From assembly GCA_900316835.1 (NCBI GenBank), contig ONEL01000013.1:1-64000 (forward strand): a stretch of 64,000 nucleotides of DNA, in the 5' to 3' direction. Source of the DNA: an uncultured Prevotellaceae bacterium (GTDB lineage Bacteria > Bacteroidota > Bacteroidia > Bacteroidales > Muribaculaceae). The notes below the pieces were generated by a model, which did no database searches, was not told where the DNA came from, and saw only the letters and a list, made by a program, of their open reading frames with translations. Shown in pieces: positions 14,443 to 23,699 of the stretch (the first letter of the stretch is position 1; each line of letters starts with the position of its first letter). The position numbers were made by a program, and so were the translations under genes.

Positions 14443-14856
14443 TTACTTCTTGGCGGGAGCTTCCTTAACAGGTGCTTGCTTAGCGTCGGCTGCAGGTGCA
14501 GCGGCTTCCTTGGCGGGAGCTTGCTTAGCGTCGGCTGCTGTAGCAGCTTGCTGAGTCGGGAACTGTGGAGCCTTCTGGTCGTTACCAGCCTTCATGTCCT
14601 CAAGAGTTATCTTCTTGTTGCTAGTGATGATAGTGGGTTGAGAGATAAAGGGAGTAGCGATGCTCAGGACGCAGATGAAAATAGCGAGTCCCCAAGTAGC
14701 TTTCTCAACAAAGTCGGTAGTCTTGCGCACACCCATAAATTGGTTGTAGTTGCTGGCGCTGGCGGCAAGACCGCCACCTTTCGACTTTTGAATAAGCACT
14801 ACACCAATGAGCAAAATTGATGCCAAGAAAATCAAAATTGAAATTACAATAATCAT
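14443..14856 (-). CDS. secG: SecG, preprotein translocase subunit
   Basis: The 137-residue protein has the two SecG membrane segments (about 1-20 and 54-73) around the cytosolic loop with KSKGGGLAASASN and FMGVRKTTDFVEKATW, the family signature. It adds an Ala/Lys/Pro-rich tail of about 50 residues (repeats of DAKQAP and KEAPA), longer than in E. coli and common in Bacteroidota. SecG assists SecYE translocation at the inner membrane. It lies 12 nt after the TPR gene at the end of the lptE operon. Confidence 0.9.
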   Translation of the reverse strand: MIIVISILIFLASILLIGVVLIQKSKGGGLAASASNYNQFMGVRKTTDFVEKATWGLAIFICVLSIATPFISQPTIITSNKKITLEDMKAGNDQKAPQFPTQQAATAADAKQAPAKEAAAPAADAKQAPVKEAPAKK

Positions 14857-14868
14857 GTTATCAAGTAG

Positions 14869-15636
14869 TTAGAGTTTGTTTTTTAATGTCTCATTAAGAA
14901 CTAATTTTCGCAAAAAGCGAATTTGGTCTGCAAAGTAAATACTTTTTTCTGGAAAATTCAAATTTATGCTTTCAATAATTTCAAGAGCTTTAGAATATTT
15001 GCCACGAGCAATGTACATTTTAGCCAGGCTTTCGCTGAGCATGGAGTCGTCCTGGAGAGTTGATTGCTCAATGGCGTCGTGAGCCGCTTGCTTGGCTTGC
15101 TCGGCAGGCACATGTTGCTCATCAATAGCAGGTTGCTGCTCTAGGGCATCTTGCTCTTGCTTGCGCGAATGCTCAATGAAGCTGTTGATGAGCTCATCTT
15201 CGTGGCTGTGCCCATTATTCTTGTCCTCGCCAGGTTGTTGCTGGGCGGCAAGAATGTCGGCATAGTCGGGCGTGGGATTAAAAATCGCTTTGCTCAGCGC
15301 GTCAAGTTCCCGCTGGTTACTCCCCTGGGCGTAGGTGGCGATGAAGCGGTCGATGGCGGTGTCGGTGTCGGGGGTGGATGGCTGTTGCTCAGTGGGGTAG
15401 AAGTGCGCAAAGGCCTGTGGCGCATTGCCTGTGGCAATGGCAAGGTCGCGACGGTCGGGGCTCATGACAGCGAGTCGTTGCAATGCCTCATCGTGGTTGC
15501 CACTATCTCGCTTCACAAGCAACAAGAGTGGCAAGGCAAAGTAGGGGTTCTGTTCAGTGGTTTTGTCAACCCACTGCTTCAGTGGCACTACTTGAGGCGA
15601 GTTAAACAACTGCGATATTTCACTAGCTATAGCCAT
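14869..15636 (-). CDS. TPR-containing cytosolic protein of the lptE-secG operon
   Basis: The 255-residue product has no signal peptide. The C-terminal part (about 195-250) fits two tetratricopeptide helices (ESLAKMYIARGKYSKALEII), and the middle is Gln/Glu-rich and probably disordered. Its N-terminal half contains alternating hydrophobic helices. I recall similar proteins between lptE and secG in related genomes, but not a function. It starts 44 nt after lptE and ends 12 nt before secG, so it should be made with them. An adaptor role in envelope assembly is inference only. Confidence 0.65.
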   Translation of the reverse strand: MAIASEISQLFNSPQVVPLKQWVDKTTEQNPYFALPLLLLVKRDSGNHDEALQRLAVMSPDRRDLAIATGNAPQAFAHFYPTEQQPSTPDTDTAIDRFIATYAQGSNQRELDALSKAIFNPTPDYADILAAQQQPGEDKNNGHSHEDELINSFIEHSRKQEQDALEQQPAIDEQHVPAEQAKQAAHDAIEQSTLQDDSMLSESLAKMYIARGKYSKALEIIESINLNFPEKSIYFADQIRFLRKLVLNETLKNKL

Positions 15637-15680
15637 AAACCATTATTAGATACCTAAATAAGATTGTTAAATACACTATT

Positions 15681-16187
15681 TTACCAGTTTCCTAGCGTTT
15701 GGTTGAAAATCAGGTCGACCAGCTCGGTGCTAATCTCTTCGCACAGCTGATCTTGAACATCGATGAGAAGCTGATTGCTATCGAAGTCGCGATAGGCCGA
15801 CACGTTGATGTCGTTGCTCAGTGCGGAGTTCACGTTATCAATGTATTTTACCCTCACTCCAATGGTGAGCCTGGTGCGCGTGGCATAAGCATTGTCGCCC
15901 ACCGCTTGTGGCGATAGATTGTAGGTGGTAATCTCTCCTTCGAAACGCAGGTCGGAGTTAGGATTGTCGACCTGGGTGAGGCGAGTTTGCTGATCTACCA
16001 CATCTTGCAATTTGTTTTGGAACACTTGCTGCAAGGGAGGGTAGACGAGCGCCGCACGAATGGGGAATTGAGCAAACGACACCGTCTTGTACTTGTTATA
16101 GTCGAGTGCTGCTCCATTAAACTTGTAGCTTATGCACGCTTGTGCAATGAGCATCACCATGAGTGAAATAAGCAATTTTCGTGCCAT
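15681..16187 (-). CDS. lptE: LptE-family LPS-assembly lipoprotein
   Basis: From the ATG at 16187 the product is 168 residues and begins with a lipoprotein signal ending LIAQAC, followed by ISYKFNGAALDYNKYKT, typical of the Bacteroidota LptE family. An ATG six codons earlier (16205) is also possible. The body has the alternating strands of LptE, including DLRFEGEITTYNLSPQ. LptE plugs the LptD barrel and helps place LPS in the outer leaflet. It lies 19-37 nt after the sigma-54-type activator and before the TPR protein and secG. Confidence 0.85.
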   Translation of the reverse strand: MARKLLISLMVMLIAQACISYKFNGAALDYNKYKTVSFAQFPIRAALVYPPLQQVFQNKLQDVVDQQTRLTQVDNPNSDLRFEGEITTYNLSPQAVGDNAYATRTRLTIGVRVKYIDNVNSALSNDINVSAYRDFDSNQLLIDVQDQLCEEISTELVDLIFNQTLGNW

Positions 16188-16224
16188 AGTAGGGTTATTG
16201 GTCATGTGTGTTCATTAACTATAT

Positions 16225-17583
16225 TCACTTGCGATTATTGCGATATTCGAGTCCGTATTCTTTAATCTTGCGATAAAGAGTGCGCTCGCTGATGCCCAGC
16301 TCCTCGGCGGTTTGTCGACGCTTGCCGTGATTGCGCTCAATGGCGTTGATAATCACTTCTCGCTCAGTGTCTTGCAGTGTCTTCACCTTGTCTTCTTCTA
16401 CATCAATGGCAGTGGCCTTGATGTCGTGAATGGCGTGCCTGCTTGCTGAGCTTGAGCCATGGGGTGAGTTGTCGTGGTGATGCTGGTCGTAGTCATCAAC
16501 CTTTTGCCACACCATGGGCTCGGGCTCGAGAGTGGTGGGCTCGATGTCGCTAGCTTGAGCAATGCTTGAGCTCTGGCGTTGCAAGTCGCTGATGCTTGAG
16601 CTTAGGTGCATCTTGTTGTTACTGCTGGCGAGCTGATGTCCACTTGCGAAACCACCGGTGTTCATCGCCTCTTTCAAGTCCTTGATTTCTTGCTGCATCT
16701 GCAAGATGAGCTTGAAAATCAACTCGCGTTCCTGGGTATAGTCGTGCTGCACGTTGTCGTAGGCGACAGGCAGGTTGGAGTTGTGGTTCTTTTGGTTGAG
16801 ATAACGTTTCACCGTCTCGCCGGTTACCACTCCGCTCTCAAACGATGCTATCTCACGTATAAGGCTCTGCAACTCACGCACGTTACCACCCCAGCGAAAC
16901 GCCATGAGCTGGCGGTAAGCACTCTCGTCAAATGTGAGTGGCGGAATGTGGTATTGCTCGCTGTAGTCGTAGCAGAACTTGGTGGCTAGTAGCTTGATGT
17001 CCTCGCCACGGTCGCGCAGGGGAGGCACTTCAATGCGGATGGCGGCGATGCGGTAGAACAAGTCCTCACGGAACTCGCCGACCTTGACCATTTGCATGAG
17101 GTCCTTGTTGGTGGCGGCTACCACACGCACATTAGTCTTGCGAACCTTCGATGAACCCACTCTAAGGAACTCTCCCGACTCGAGCACACGCAGCAGTCGC
17201 GCTTGGGCGTCGAGGGTGAGGTCGGCAACCTCGTCAAGGAAGATGGTGCCCTTGTCGGCAACTTCAAAGTAGCCTGCATGCTCGCTCTCGGCATTGGTGA
17301 AAGCTCCTTTCTCGTGTCCAAAGAGTTCGCTGGTGATAGTGCCCGAGGGAATAGCTCCGCAGTTGACGGCAATATACTTGGCATGCTTGCGGGGGCTATT
17401 GTCGTGAATAATCTTTGGGAAGAATTCCTTACCGGTTCCGTTCTCACCATTGATAAGCACCGAGATGTCGATGGGAGCGATGATAAGCGCCCTTTTCACG
17501 GCTGCAAGCAGTGCTGGCGCAGCGCCAATGATGCTGTAGCGCTGCATGGTCTCACGTATTTTAGCGTCGGTTATTTTTGCCAT
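16225..17583 (-). CDS. Sigma-54-type AAA activator with Fis-type HTH; variant GAFTNA loop
   Basis: The 452-residue protein has no receiver or sensor domain. The AAA core starts almost at once: Walker A GENGTGKE (46-53), loop 1 GAFTNA (93-98), Walker B GTIFLDE (112-118) and Arg-rich sensor region FREDLFYRI. A linker rich in Ser/Gln (about 300-390) leads to a Fis-like helix-turn-helix (415-452, TAEELGISERTLYRKI). Loop 1 is GAFTGA in proteins known to remodel sigma-54; the Asn is a departure. The ATG overlaps the acyltransferase stop by 13 nt and lptE follows, so it is embedded in an envelope operon. Confidence 0.85.
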   Translation of the reverse strand: MAKITDAKIRETMQRYSIIGAAPALLAAVKRALIIAPIDISVLINGENGTGKEFFPKIIHDNSPRKHAKYIAVNCGAIPSGTITSELFGHEKGAFTNAESEHAGYFEVADKGTIFLDEVADLTLDAQARLLRVLESGEFLRVGSSKVRKTNVRVVAATNKDLMQMVKVGEFREDLFYRIAAIRIEVPPLRDRGEDIKLLATKFCYDYSEQYHIPPLTFDESAYRQLMAFRWGGNVRELQSLIREIASFESGVVTGETVKRYLNQKNHNSNLPVAYDNVQHDYTQERELIFKLILQMQQEIKDLKEAMNTGGFASGHQLASSNNKMHLSSSISDLQRQSSSIAQASDIEPTTLEPEPMVWQKVDDYDQHHHDNSPHGSSSASRHAIHDIKATAIDVEEDKVKTLQDTEREVIINAIERNHGKRRQTAEELGISERTLYRKIKEYGLEYRNNRK

Positions 17584-18425
17584 TTTTTTAAATTGTAAGT
17601 TTGTTGTTTAAGAAAGGTTCCCAAGTCCTCGGCGGTGGCATGTTGCCCTATAGTCTCGGGGCTGATGATGTCGCCCACCGAGACTCTAAAGTTGTGGTGC
17701 TTCTTGTTGAACACCTCCACGGGAAGGCGCAGTGTGCGCAGGCGCCAGTCTATCATACCCAAGATATTGAAGAACACACTGTTGTGACCATGAAAATAGA
17801 TGGGGATGACGGGAACTTTGAGTTTCTGGATAATACGCACTACCGAGGGTTGCCACATGCGGTCCTCGATGCGCAGGCCCCAGGTGAACTTCGACACAGC
17901 ACCAGCAGGGAAAAAACCTAGCGGATGCCCTTGCTTGACGTGACGCATGGCGTCGGCAATGCCTTTAACCGAGACGGCACGCTTCGATGGGTCGTTGCTT
18001 GCCAGGGCGTCGACAGCAATGAAGCTGGGTCTCAGGGCGCTAATGTGGTTCAATATCATGTTCACCATCACTTTGAAGTCGGGGCGATGGTGACCCACAA
18101 TGTCGATTAATGCCACGCCGTCGAGCGCGCCAAACGGGTGATTAGACACGGTGATAAATGGCCCGTCGGGGATCGCGTCGAGCACCTGTTCATTTCTCAC
18201 TGTGATTGTTGCCTCGAGCTCGTTGAAAAGATTGTGCGCAAAGTCGGGGCACGGGAGGTGCATGTTGCGGCTGTGGTAGTCGTTGGTCTTGTCAACGGCA
18301 CACAAGTGAAATAGCCAGTTGACCAGTTTCTCCTTTCCCTTGAAGAATGGAGCCACTTGGCAAATGTCGTCGTAGTCGAGAACTGTGCGCTTGATGGGCT
18401 GTTGTGTGTTATTGTCGTTTTCCAT
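17571..18425 (-). CDS. Lysophospholipid-type acyltransferase, possibly GlsA-like
   Basis: The 284-residue protein (from the ATG at 18425) carries the HX4D catalytic motif NHPFGALDG (His96, Asp102) and a later FFPAGAVS block, the PlsC-type acyltransferase pattern. Its size and the HPFGALDG form resemble the O-acyltransferase of glycine/ornithine lipid synthesis in Bacteroides (GlsA), but the usual N-acyltransferase partner is absent here, so the substrate is open. The longer frame to a TTG at 18509 overlaps the -7 box (18507-18514) and cannot be the start. It overlaps the next gene by 13 nt, which suggests translational coupling. Confidence 0.75.
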   Translation of the reverse strand: MENDNNTQQPIKRTVLDYDDICQVAPFFKGKEKLVNWLFHLCAVDKTNDYHSRNMHLPCPDFAHNLFNELEATITVRNEQVLDAIPDGPFITVSNHPFGALDGVALIDIVGHHRPDFKVMVNMILNHISALRPSFIAVDALASNDPSKRAVSVKGIADAMRHVKQGHPLGFFPAGAVSKFTWGLRIEDRMWQPSVVRIIQKLKVPVIPIYFHGHNSVFFNILGMIDWRLRTLRLPVEVFNKKHHNFRVSVGDIISPETIGQHATAEDLGTFLKQQTYNLKKWQK

Positions 18426-18506
18426 AAGGAATATAATGCGTTGTTTTGTAGTCTTTTGTGCAGCGTGGCTTATCGCTTGTGCCACTGTTGCCACAAAATG
18501 GTGGTG

Positions 18507-18514
18507 CAAAGATA
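18507..18514 (-). promoter_or_regulatory. -7 promoter box (TATCTTTG) of the acyltransferase-lptE-secG operon
   Basis: A consensus match on the minus strand, 82 bases before the ATG at 18425. It sets the upstream limit of the operon and rules out the longer acyltransferase frame. Confidence 0.65.
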
Positions 18515-18574
18515 AAGCAAAAAACTGACATTTTTTCAGTTTTTTGCTTTTTTTAGCTATGTCTTATTATTTTT

Positions 18575-19894
18575 CTACAACGCTTTAGGCCACTGGATGA
18601 GGGTCTTGAGCTTTTGCGTGTAGTAGGGCTTGATGTCTTGCCAGTGGTAATAGGGGAAGCAGTCGGTGGCGAAGGGGAGTTTTGCCTCGTGCTCATTGAA
18701 CAGTACTTTAACAAGAACGTCGTCGCTAGCTTTGGTGGTGCGGTAAAACACCATCTGCACGTTGCAAGCCATGGGGAATATCTCATAGTTGCGCCAGTGC
18801 TCATGCAGGGTGTTAAGGTCGTCGCATGAGTAGTTCACACTATCAATCTCAAGCAGGCATGCCAGTGGCAACACGCATGTCTCGTGGCCAAAACGCAATG
18901 CCGCGCCATGGCGGTCGCGGTTGGCAATAGCGGCATCGGCAGTCTCTATCATGTTGGTTAGCAATGCTCTTTCAATGAACGGCATGCGATGTCCTCCTTG
19001 GGGCGAGTTGGCCCACTGCAGGTACCAGTAGATGTTCTTAACTTTCCACAGCTCGTAAATCTCCTCATCGGTGAAGTAGCCAAACAGGTTCATGCCGTCG
19101 AAGGCATGATGATTCTGCAAGCTGCCTGCTATGTCATAAACGTCTTCCATTAGCTTGACGCATTGCTTGAGGTGGGTGGTGGCATAGCTGGGGTCTTTAA
19201 TAATTTGCCCCATAAAGCGATAGGGCTTAATGCGCGCGTCGAAGATGCTGTCGCTGATGTGGCGTATGGCTTTGCGCTGCGCGTTGGCAAGGGTGTCCTC
19301 GCCGTAGCCCCACCCAGTGTAGTACATGTCGTGATAGCTGGCATCGCTGGTGATGCGGGCTTGTGGGTTAAAGGCTTTAATTTCGGCAGTCTCGTTACCC
19401 ATCGACAGGATGCATCTAATCCACACAGTGGAGCGAGCGTCGATGCGTGCGTCACCGCTAAACACCTCGGGGAAATTCTCGCACATGCGACGTGCTATGC
19501 CTTGATGCTGCTCGGCTCCCACATCGCTGAGTTCGCCTTCACGCCCACTGGCTTCAAAAGCTACTTTTCGCAATGTTTCGAGAAGCACCTCGCCTTGCTT
19601 GTTGAGAAGATGTTGCTGTTGCATTTGTTCTAGCGTCTTCACCGGGCGTGTGTAGCTGCTTTGCTTTGTTAGCCATCGGCTACCGTGACGACCATAGTGG
19701 TTGATGAAAAATGGCTCATAGCCTGCTGGTGCGGGAGTGAGCTGTGGCAAGGGTTGAGCAGGGTAGGGGTAAGCATAGTGGTTGCTCCCGCTACGGTTGT
19801 GGTTGGCGATTAATTGCTGTTGAGCAAGCTCGGGTTGTGCCATTGCCCCAAGCGAGGCAAAACACATTAATATATATATAAGAAAGCGGCTCAT
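18575..19894 (-). CDS. Secreted histidine-type acid phosphatase, MINPP/phytase-like
   Basis: The 439-residue protein has a signal peptide (about 1-20, GAMAQ) and the histidine phosphatase signature as HYGRHGSRW (Arg69, His70, Arg73). The distal motif is GHET near 333-336; the MINPP clade usually has HAE and phytases HD, so this variant keeps the acidic donor one residue later. Such enzymes release phosphate from inositol phosphates or other monoesters. It is exported to the periplasm or beyond. It lies 62 nt downstream of mutS in the same direction; no strong promoter is visible between them. Confidence 0.82.
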   Translation of the reverse strand: MSRFLIYILMCFASLGAMAQPELAQQQLIANHNRSGSNHYAYPYPAQPLPQLTPAPAGYEPFFINHYGRHGSRWLTKQSSYTRPVKTLEQMQQQHLLNKQGEVLLETLRKVAFEASGREGELSDVGAEQHQGIARRMCENFPEVFSGDARIDARSTVWIRCILSMGNETAEIKAFNPQARITSDASYHDMYYTGWGYGEDTLANAQRKAIRHISDSIFDARIKPYRFMGQIIKDPSYATTHLKQCVKLMEDVYDIAGSLQNHHAFDGMNLFGYFTDEEIYELWKVKNIYWYLQWANSPQGGHRMPFIERALLTNMIETADAAIANRDRHGAALRFGHETCVLPLACLLEIDSVNYSCDDLNTLHEHWRNYEIFPMACNVQMVFYRTTKASDDVLVKVLFNEHEAKLPFATDCFPYYHWQDIKPYYTQKLKTLIQWPKAL

Positions 19895-19956
19895 AAGGTT
19901 TTAATTTTTTTAGGTGTAAGATATGTGCTATATAATTGGTTTATAGGTGTTTGCCC

Positions 19957-22572
19957 TTATTTCTTTCCCGTGATGATGCTTTTGATGTCGTTAAGCTTGT
20001 TGAGGGCTTCCATGGGGGTGAGGTTGTTGATGTCGGTATTAAGAATCTCGTCGCGCACCTGGCTCAGCACCGGGTCGTCGAGCTGGAAGAACGACAGTTG
20101 CACGCCACTGCGGTTGTTGGCAACGTCGTCAAGGTCCTTGCTCAGCGAGTCGTTGTTGCTGTTTTGTTCCAGGCGCTTTAGCACCTCATCGGCACGATGC
20201 ACAATAGCCTTGGGCATACCGGCGATTTTTGCCACATGAATACCAAAGCTGTGCTCGCTACCACCAGGCACCAGTTTGCGCAGGAACACCACCTTGCCGT
20301 CCATCTCACGCACGCTCACATTGTAGTTTTTCACGCGCTTGAAAGTTTTCTCCATCTCGTTAAGCTCGTGGTAGTGAGTGGCAAAGAGGGTCTTGGGATG
20401 AGAGCTACTCTCGTGGATGTATTCCACAATCGACCACGCAATCGAGATGCCGTCGTAGGTGCTAGTGCCACGACCTAGCTCATCAAAGAGAATGAGACTG
20501 CGCTCGCTCATGTTGTTAAGAATCGACGATGCCTCGGTCATCTCAACCATGAAGGTTGACTCGCCAAGCGAGATGTTGTCGCTAGCTCCCACGCGGGTGA
20601 AAATCTTGTCGACGATGCCCACGCTTGCTGCCTGGGCTGGAACAAAGCTGCCTATCTGTGCCATGAGCACGATGAGGGCGGTCTGTCGTAGCAGTGCCGA
20701 CTTACCCGCCATGTTAGGACCCGTGATAATCATCACTTGCTGGTCGTCGTTGCTTAGCTGGATGTCGTTGGGAACATACATCTCACCCACAGGTAGTTGC
20801 TGTTCAATAACAGGGTGGCGGCCCTCGGTGATGACGATATCGAGAGAGTCGTCGACCACAGGGCGATTGTAGTGGTTCTCGAGTGCCACACGAGTGAAGG
20901 AGAGCAAGCAGTCGAGTTGTGCCAGCAGGCTGGAGTCGCTTTGTATGGCAGGAATATAATCGCTCACCGCGGTCACCAGTTCGTTAAACAACTTGTTCTC
21001 AATGGTCAGAATTCGTTCCTCGGCACCTAATATCTTTTCCTCAAGCTCTTTGAGTTCCTGGGTGATATATCGCTCGGCATTCACAAGGGTTTGCTTGCGT
21101 ATCCACTCGGGCGGAACCTTGTCCTTGTGGGTGTTGCGCACCTCGATGTAGTATCCAAACACATTGTTGTAGGCAATCTTGAGGCTGGGGATGCCTGTGC
21201 GCTCGCTTTCTTGCTGTTGCAGGCGCATGAGGTAGTCCTTGCTGCTGGCCGAGAGGTCGCGAAGCTCGTCGAGCTCGTCGTTCACACCATATCGAATCAC
21301 GTTGCCACGATTGAGCATGCTAGGGGCATCGGGGTTGATCTCTCGCTCAATGCGGTCGCGAATGAGAGGGCAGGGGTTTAGTTGCTCGCCATAGCTGTAA
21401 AGCACCTCGTTGTCGCTGTTCTCGCACATGTCCTTGATGGGCACAATGGCTTGCAATGCGCACTTGAGCTGCACCAGCTCACGTGGTGAGATGCGTCCCA
21501 CCGCCACCTTCGACACCAGTCGTTCGATGTCGCCTATCACCTCCAGTTGCTCGCGTAGCAATTCGCGACCTGCCGGGTCTTTAAAGAAGTGCTCCACCAC
21601 GTCGAGGCGGCGATTGATGGCTTTCACATCCTTGAGAGGGAACATAATCCAGCGGTGTAGCAGGCGTGCGCCCATGGGCGAGAGGGTCTTGTCAATGACG
21701 CTCAGCAGGCTCTTGCCGTCGTCGGCCATGGGAGCGATAAGCTCCAGGTTGCGCACAGTGAACTTGTCGAGGCGAACATATCGCTCAGCCTCGATTCGCG
21801 CTAGCGAGGTGATGTGCTTGACTTGAGTGTGTTGCGTGAGGTCAAGGTAGTGCAAGATAGCTCCGCTAGCCACGATGGCACACTCCATGTTCTCCACGCC
21901 AAATCCTTTCAAGTTCTTGGTCTCGAAGTGACGAAGCAAGCGGTCGCGGGCGGCATCGGTAGTAAACACCCAGTCTTCCATCTCAAATGTGAGATACTTG
22001 CTGGTCGCTGACTGCTGGAATCGGCTGCGGTTGCCACGCTCAATGAGGACCTCCTTGGGGGCGAAGTTGGAAAGCAACTTGTCAACATAGTCGACCGACC
22101 CCTCGGCTGCAAGAAACTCGCCGGTGCTGATGTCGAGAAACGCCACACCGGTAGCTTTCTTCCCATAGTGCACTGCGGCAAGAAAATTGTTCTCCTTGCG
22201 GTCGAGCAAGGTGTTGCCAATCACCACACCTGGTGTAACAAGCTCGGTGATGCCACGCTTAACGAGTTTCTTAGTAAGCTTGGGGTCCTCGAGCTGGTCG
22301 CATATTGCCACACGCTTGCCAGCACGCACCAGCTTGGGCAGATAGGTGTCAAGAGCATGATGCGGGAACCCTGCCATTTCCAGGTTCTTGCCTCCTGTGC
22401 CATTAGAGCGACGCGTGAGCGTGATGCCCAATATTTCGCTGGCGATGATGGCATCCTCGCCATAGGTCTCGTAAAAGTCCCCAACACGATAAAGCAACAA
22501 AGCATCGGGGTGCTTCGCCTTCATCTCATAGAATTGTTTCATCATTGGGGTTTGACCCACTTCTTTTGCCAT
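19957..22572 (-). CDS. mutS: DNA mismatch repair protein MutS
   Basis: At 871 residues it is full-length MutS. The N-terminal mismatch-binding domain shows [20 protein letters not shown] and later [10 protein letters not shown] (the Phe-X-Glu reads as FYETYGEDA). The ATPase has Walker A GPNMAGKS near 617-624, then [16 protein letters not shown] and the TFATHYHEL segment. It recognises mispairs and recruits MutL. A -7 box lies at 22604-22611. Nothing is missing. Confidence 0.95.
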   Translation of the reverse strand: MAKEVGQTPMMKQFYEMKAKHPDALLLYRVGDFYETYGEDAIIASEILGITLTRRSNGTGGKNLEMAGFPHHALDTYLPKLVRAGKRVAICDQLEDPKLTKKLVKRGITELVTPGVVIGNTLLDRKENNFLAAVHYGKKATGVAFLDISTGEFLAAEGSVDYVDKLLSNFAPKEVLIERGNRSRFQQSATSKYLTFEMEDWVFTTDAARDRLLRHFETKNLKGFGVENMECAIVASGAILHYLDLTQHTQVKHITSLARIEAERYVRLDKFTVRNLELIAPMADDGKSLLSVIDKTLSPMGARLLHRWIMFPLKDVKAINRRLDVVEHFFKDPAGRELLREQLEVIGDIERLVSKVAVGRISPRELVQLKCALQAIVPIKDMCENSDNEVLYSYGEQLNPCPLIRDRIEREINPDAPSMLNRGNVIRYGVNDELDELRDLSASSKDYLMRLQQQESERTGIPSLKIAYNNVFGYYIEVRNTHKDKVPPEWIRKQTLVNAERYITQELKELEEKILGAEERILTIENKLFNELVTAVSDYIPAIQSDSSLLAQLDCLLSFTRVALENHYNRPVVDDSLDIVITEGRHPVIEQQLPVGEMYVPNDIQLSNDDQQVMIITGPNMAGKSALLRQTALIVLMAQIGSFVPAQAASVGIVDKIFTRVGASDNISLGESTFMVEMTEASSILNNMSERSLILFDELGRGTSTYDGISIAWSIVEYIHESSSHPKTLFATHYHELNEMEKTFKRVKNYNVSVREMDGKVVFLRKLVPGGSEHSFGIHVAKIAGMPKAIVHRADEVLKRLEQNSNNDSLSKDLDDVANNRSGVQLSFFQLDDPVLSQVRDEILNTDINNLTPMEALNKLNDIKSIITGKK

Positions 22573-22603
22573 AACTTGAGAATTGTTTATTCTATCTTGA
22601 CCA

Positions 22604-22611
22604 CAAAGTTA
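22604..22611 (-). promoter_or_regulatory. -7 promoter box (TAACTTTG) of mutS
   Basis: A consensus match on the minus strand, 32 bases upstream of the mutS ATG. Confidence 0.6.
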
Positions 22612-22654
22612 CTGTTTTTTCTCGAAAACTGGAAATAACATAGAGTGAAAAATA

Positions 22655-22693
22655 CTGACCGAAGTCTTGCGGTGGGCAAGAGACTTCGGTCAG
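22655..22693 (-). terminator. Hairpin after the PCMD gene
   Basis: Arms CTGACCGAAGTCT (22655-22667) and AGACTTCGGTCAG (22681-22693) pair perfectly over 13 bp around a loop. It lies just past the PCMD stop and before the mutS promoter. There is no strong T-run, so it may stabilise the 3' end instead of terminating on its own. Confidence 0.65.
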
Positions 22694-22717
22694 CAGTGAT
22701 GGGGGTGATGGTGTGCG

Positions 22718-23668
22718 TTAATACACTAGAGCCACGTTGTCGACCCACAGGGCCATGCCGGGAGTTCCGGTGTAGGCTGTTCCGCAGCCCGACGAGATCA
22801 TTATCACCATGTGGGTGGGAGTTGCGTTAGCATCGTCCCATTGCTCCTCAATGATGGGCACCATCTTGCCCTTGCTGTTCTTGGCATAGTAGTTCTTTTC
22901 GTGAGGAATAAGTCCCATGTAGCTTTGATAGCCAGGGTGATTAGTGATGTCGCCATACCAGATGGGGATGCGGTGCTTGGTCCAGTTAGCTACACTCTTT
23001 CCGAAGCGCTGGCGTCCAGTGCCCACGCGGGCTGCATGGATATTGCCCTTAGAGTCTTCCCAGCGACGCTGAAGCAGAATGAAAACCTCGGCATAATCTT
23101 GGCCAGGAAGATTTTTCTTGCTGCCAAAACCGCTGCTGTAGATGCGCTGTCCCGAGGGAACGGTGAGTTTGTACTCAAACTGCAATGCTGAGGGACGCTT
23201 GGTGAAAGGAACGCCCATGTTCATCTTACTATAGGGGTTCTTAGTGCTGCTCACGGGCTCAATCATTTGACCCAAGAACATAGTTCCCGAAGCTAGCACG
23301 TCCATGTTGACAATACCCAGGGCTTTAACGTGCTCATATTGTGTGGTGAGCTTTGCGCAATAGCCATTGCCGTGGCGGTCGGGATAAACTTGGTTACTAC
23401 CTTTTACAACACCGGCAACCTTGGCAAACACATTACTTGTAGCCCATGGAGAGCCACCCATGTTAGTATAAGCTTTGTTACCCGAAATAGCCCTTGTGGG
23501 ACCCACTTCAAATAATTTCTTCTCTTGTCCGCCAATGATTGCCGACTCCTTAATGTGTCGGGTAATCCACTGGTCAAAATTACCAAAACTCAATGGAACA
23601 ACTGTTTCGGCTTTAGCACCTGCTGCACACATGCATGTTATGGCAGCAATCAATAAAGTTTTTCTCAT
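22718..23668 (-). CDS. PCMD-domain secreted protein
   Basis: The 316-residue protein has a signal peptide (about 1-20, GAKAE) and matches the PCMD ('putative carbohydrate metabolism') family of Bacteroidota. Recognisable blocks are NFDQWITRHIKES near the N-terminus, LQFEYKL, and the C-terminal PGMALWVDNVALVY strand that ends the domain. Members are often found with glycan-use loci and presumably bind carbohydrate; no catalytic residues are evident. It lies 31 nt after the DUF2851 gene and may be co-transcribed, though no functional link is known. Confidence 0.8.
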   Translation of the reverse strand: MRKTLLIAAITCMCAAGAKAETVVPLSFGNFDQWITRHIKESAIIGGQEKKLFEVGPTRAISGNKAYTNMGGSPWATSNVFAKVAGVVKGSNQVYPDRHGNGYCAKLTTQYEHVKALGIVNMDVLASGTMFLGQMIEPVSSTKNPYSKMNMGVPFTKRPSALQFEYKLTVPSGQRIYSSGFGSKKNLPGQDYAEVFILLQRRWEDSKGNIHAARVGTGRQRFGKSVANWTKHRIPIWYGDITNHPGYQSYMGLIPHEKNYYAKNSKGKMVPIIEEQWDDANATPTHMVIMISSGCGTAYTGTPGMALWVDNVALVY

Positions 23669-23699
23669 TTTTTTTGTAGTTTTTTATTTGTAGTTTGTT

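Noticed and set aside
18426..18509. Longer N-terminus for the acyltransferase
   Set aside because: The TTG at 18509 lies inside the -7 box TATCTTTG, so it cannot be in the transcript.
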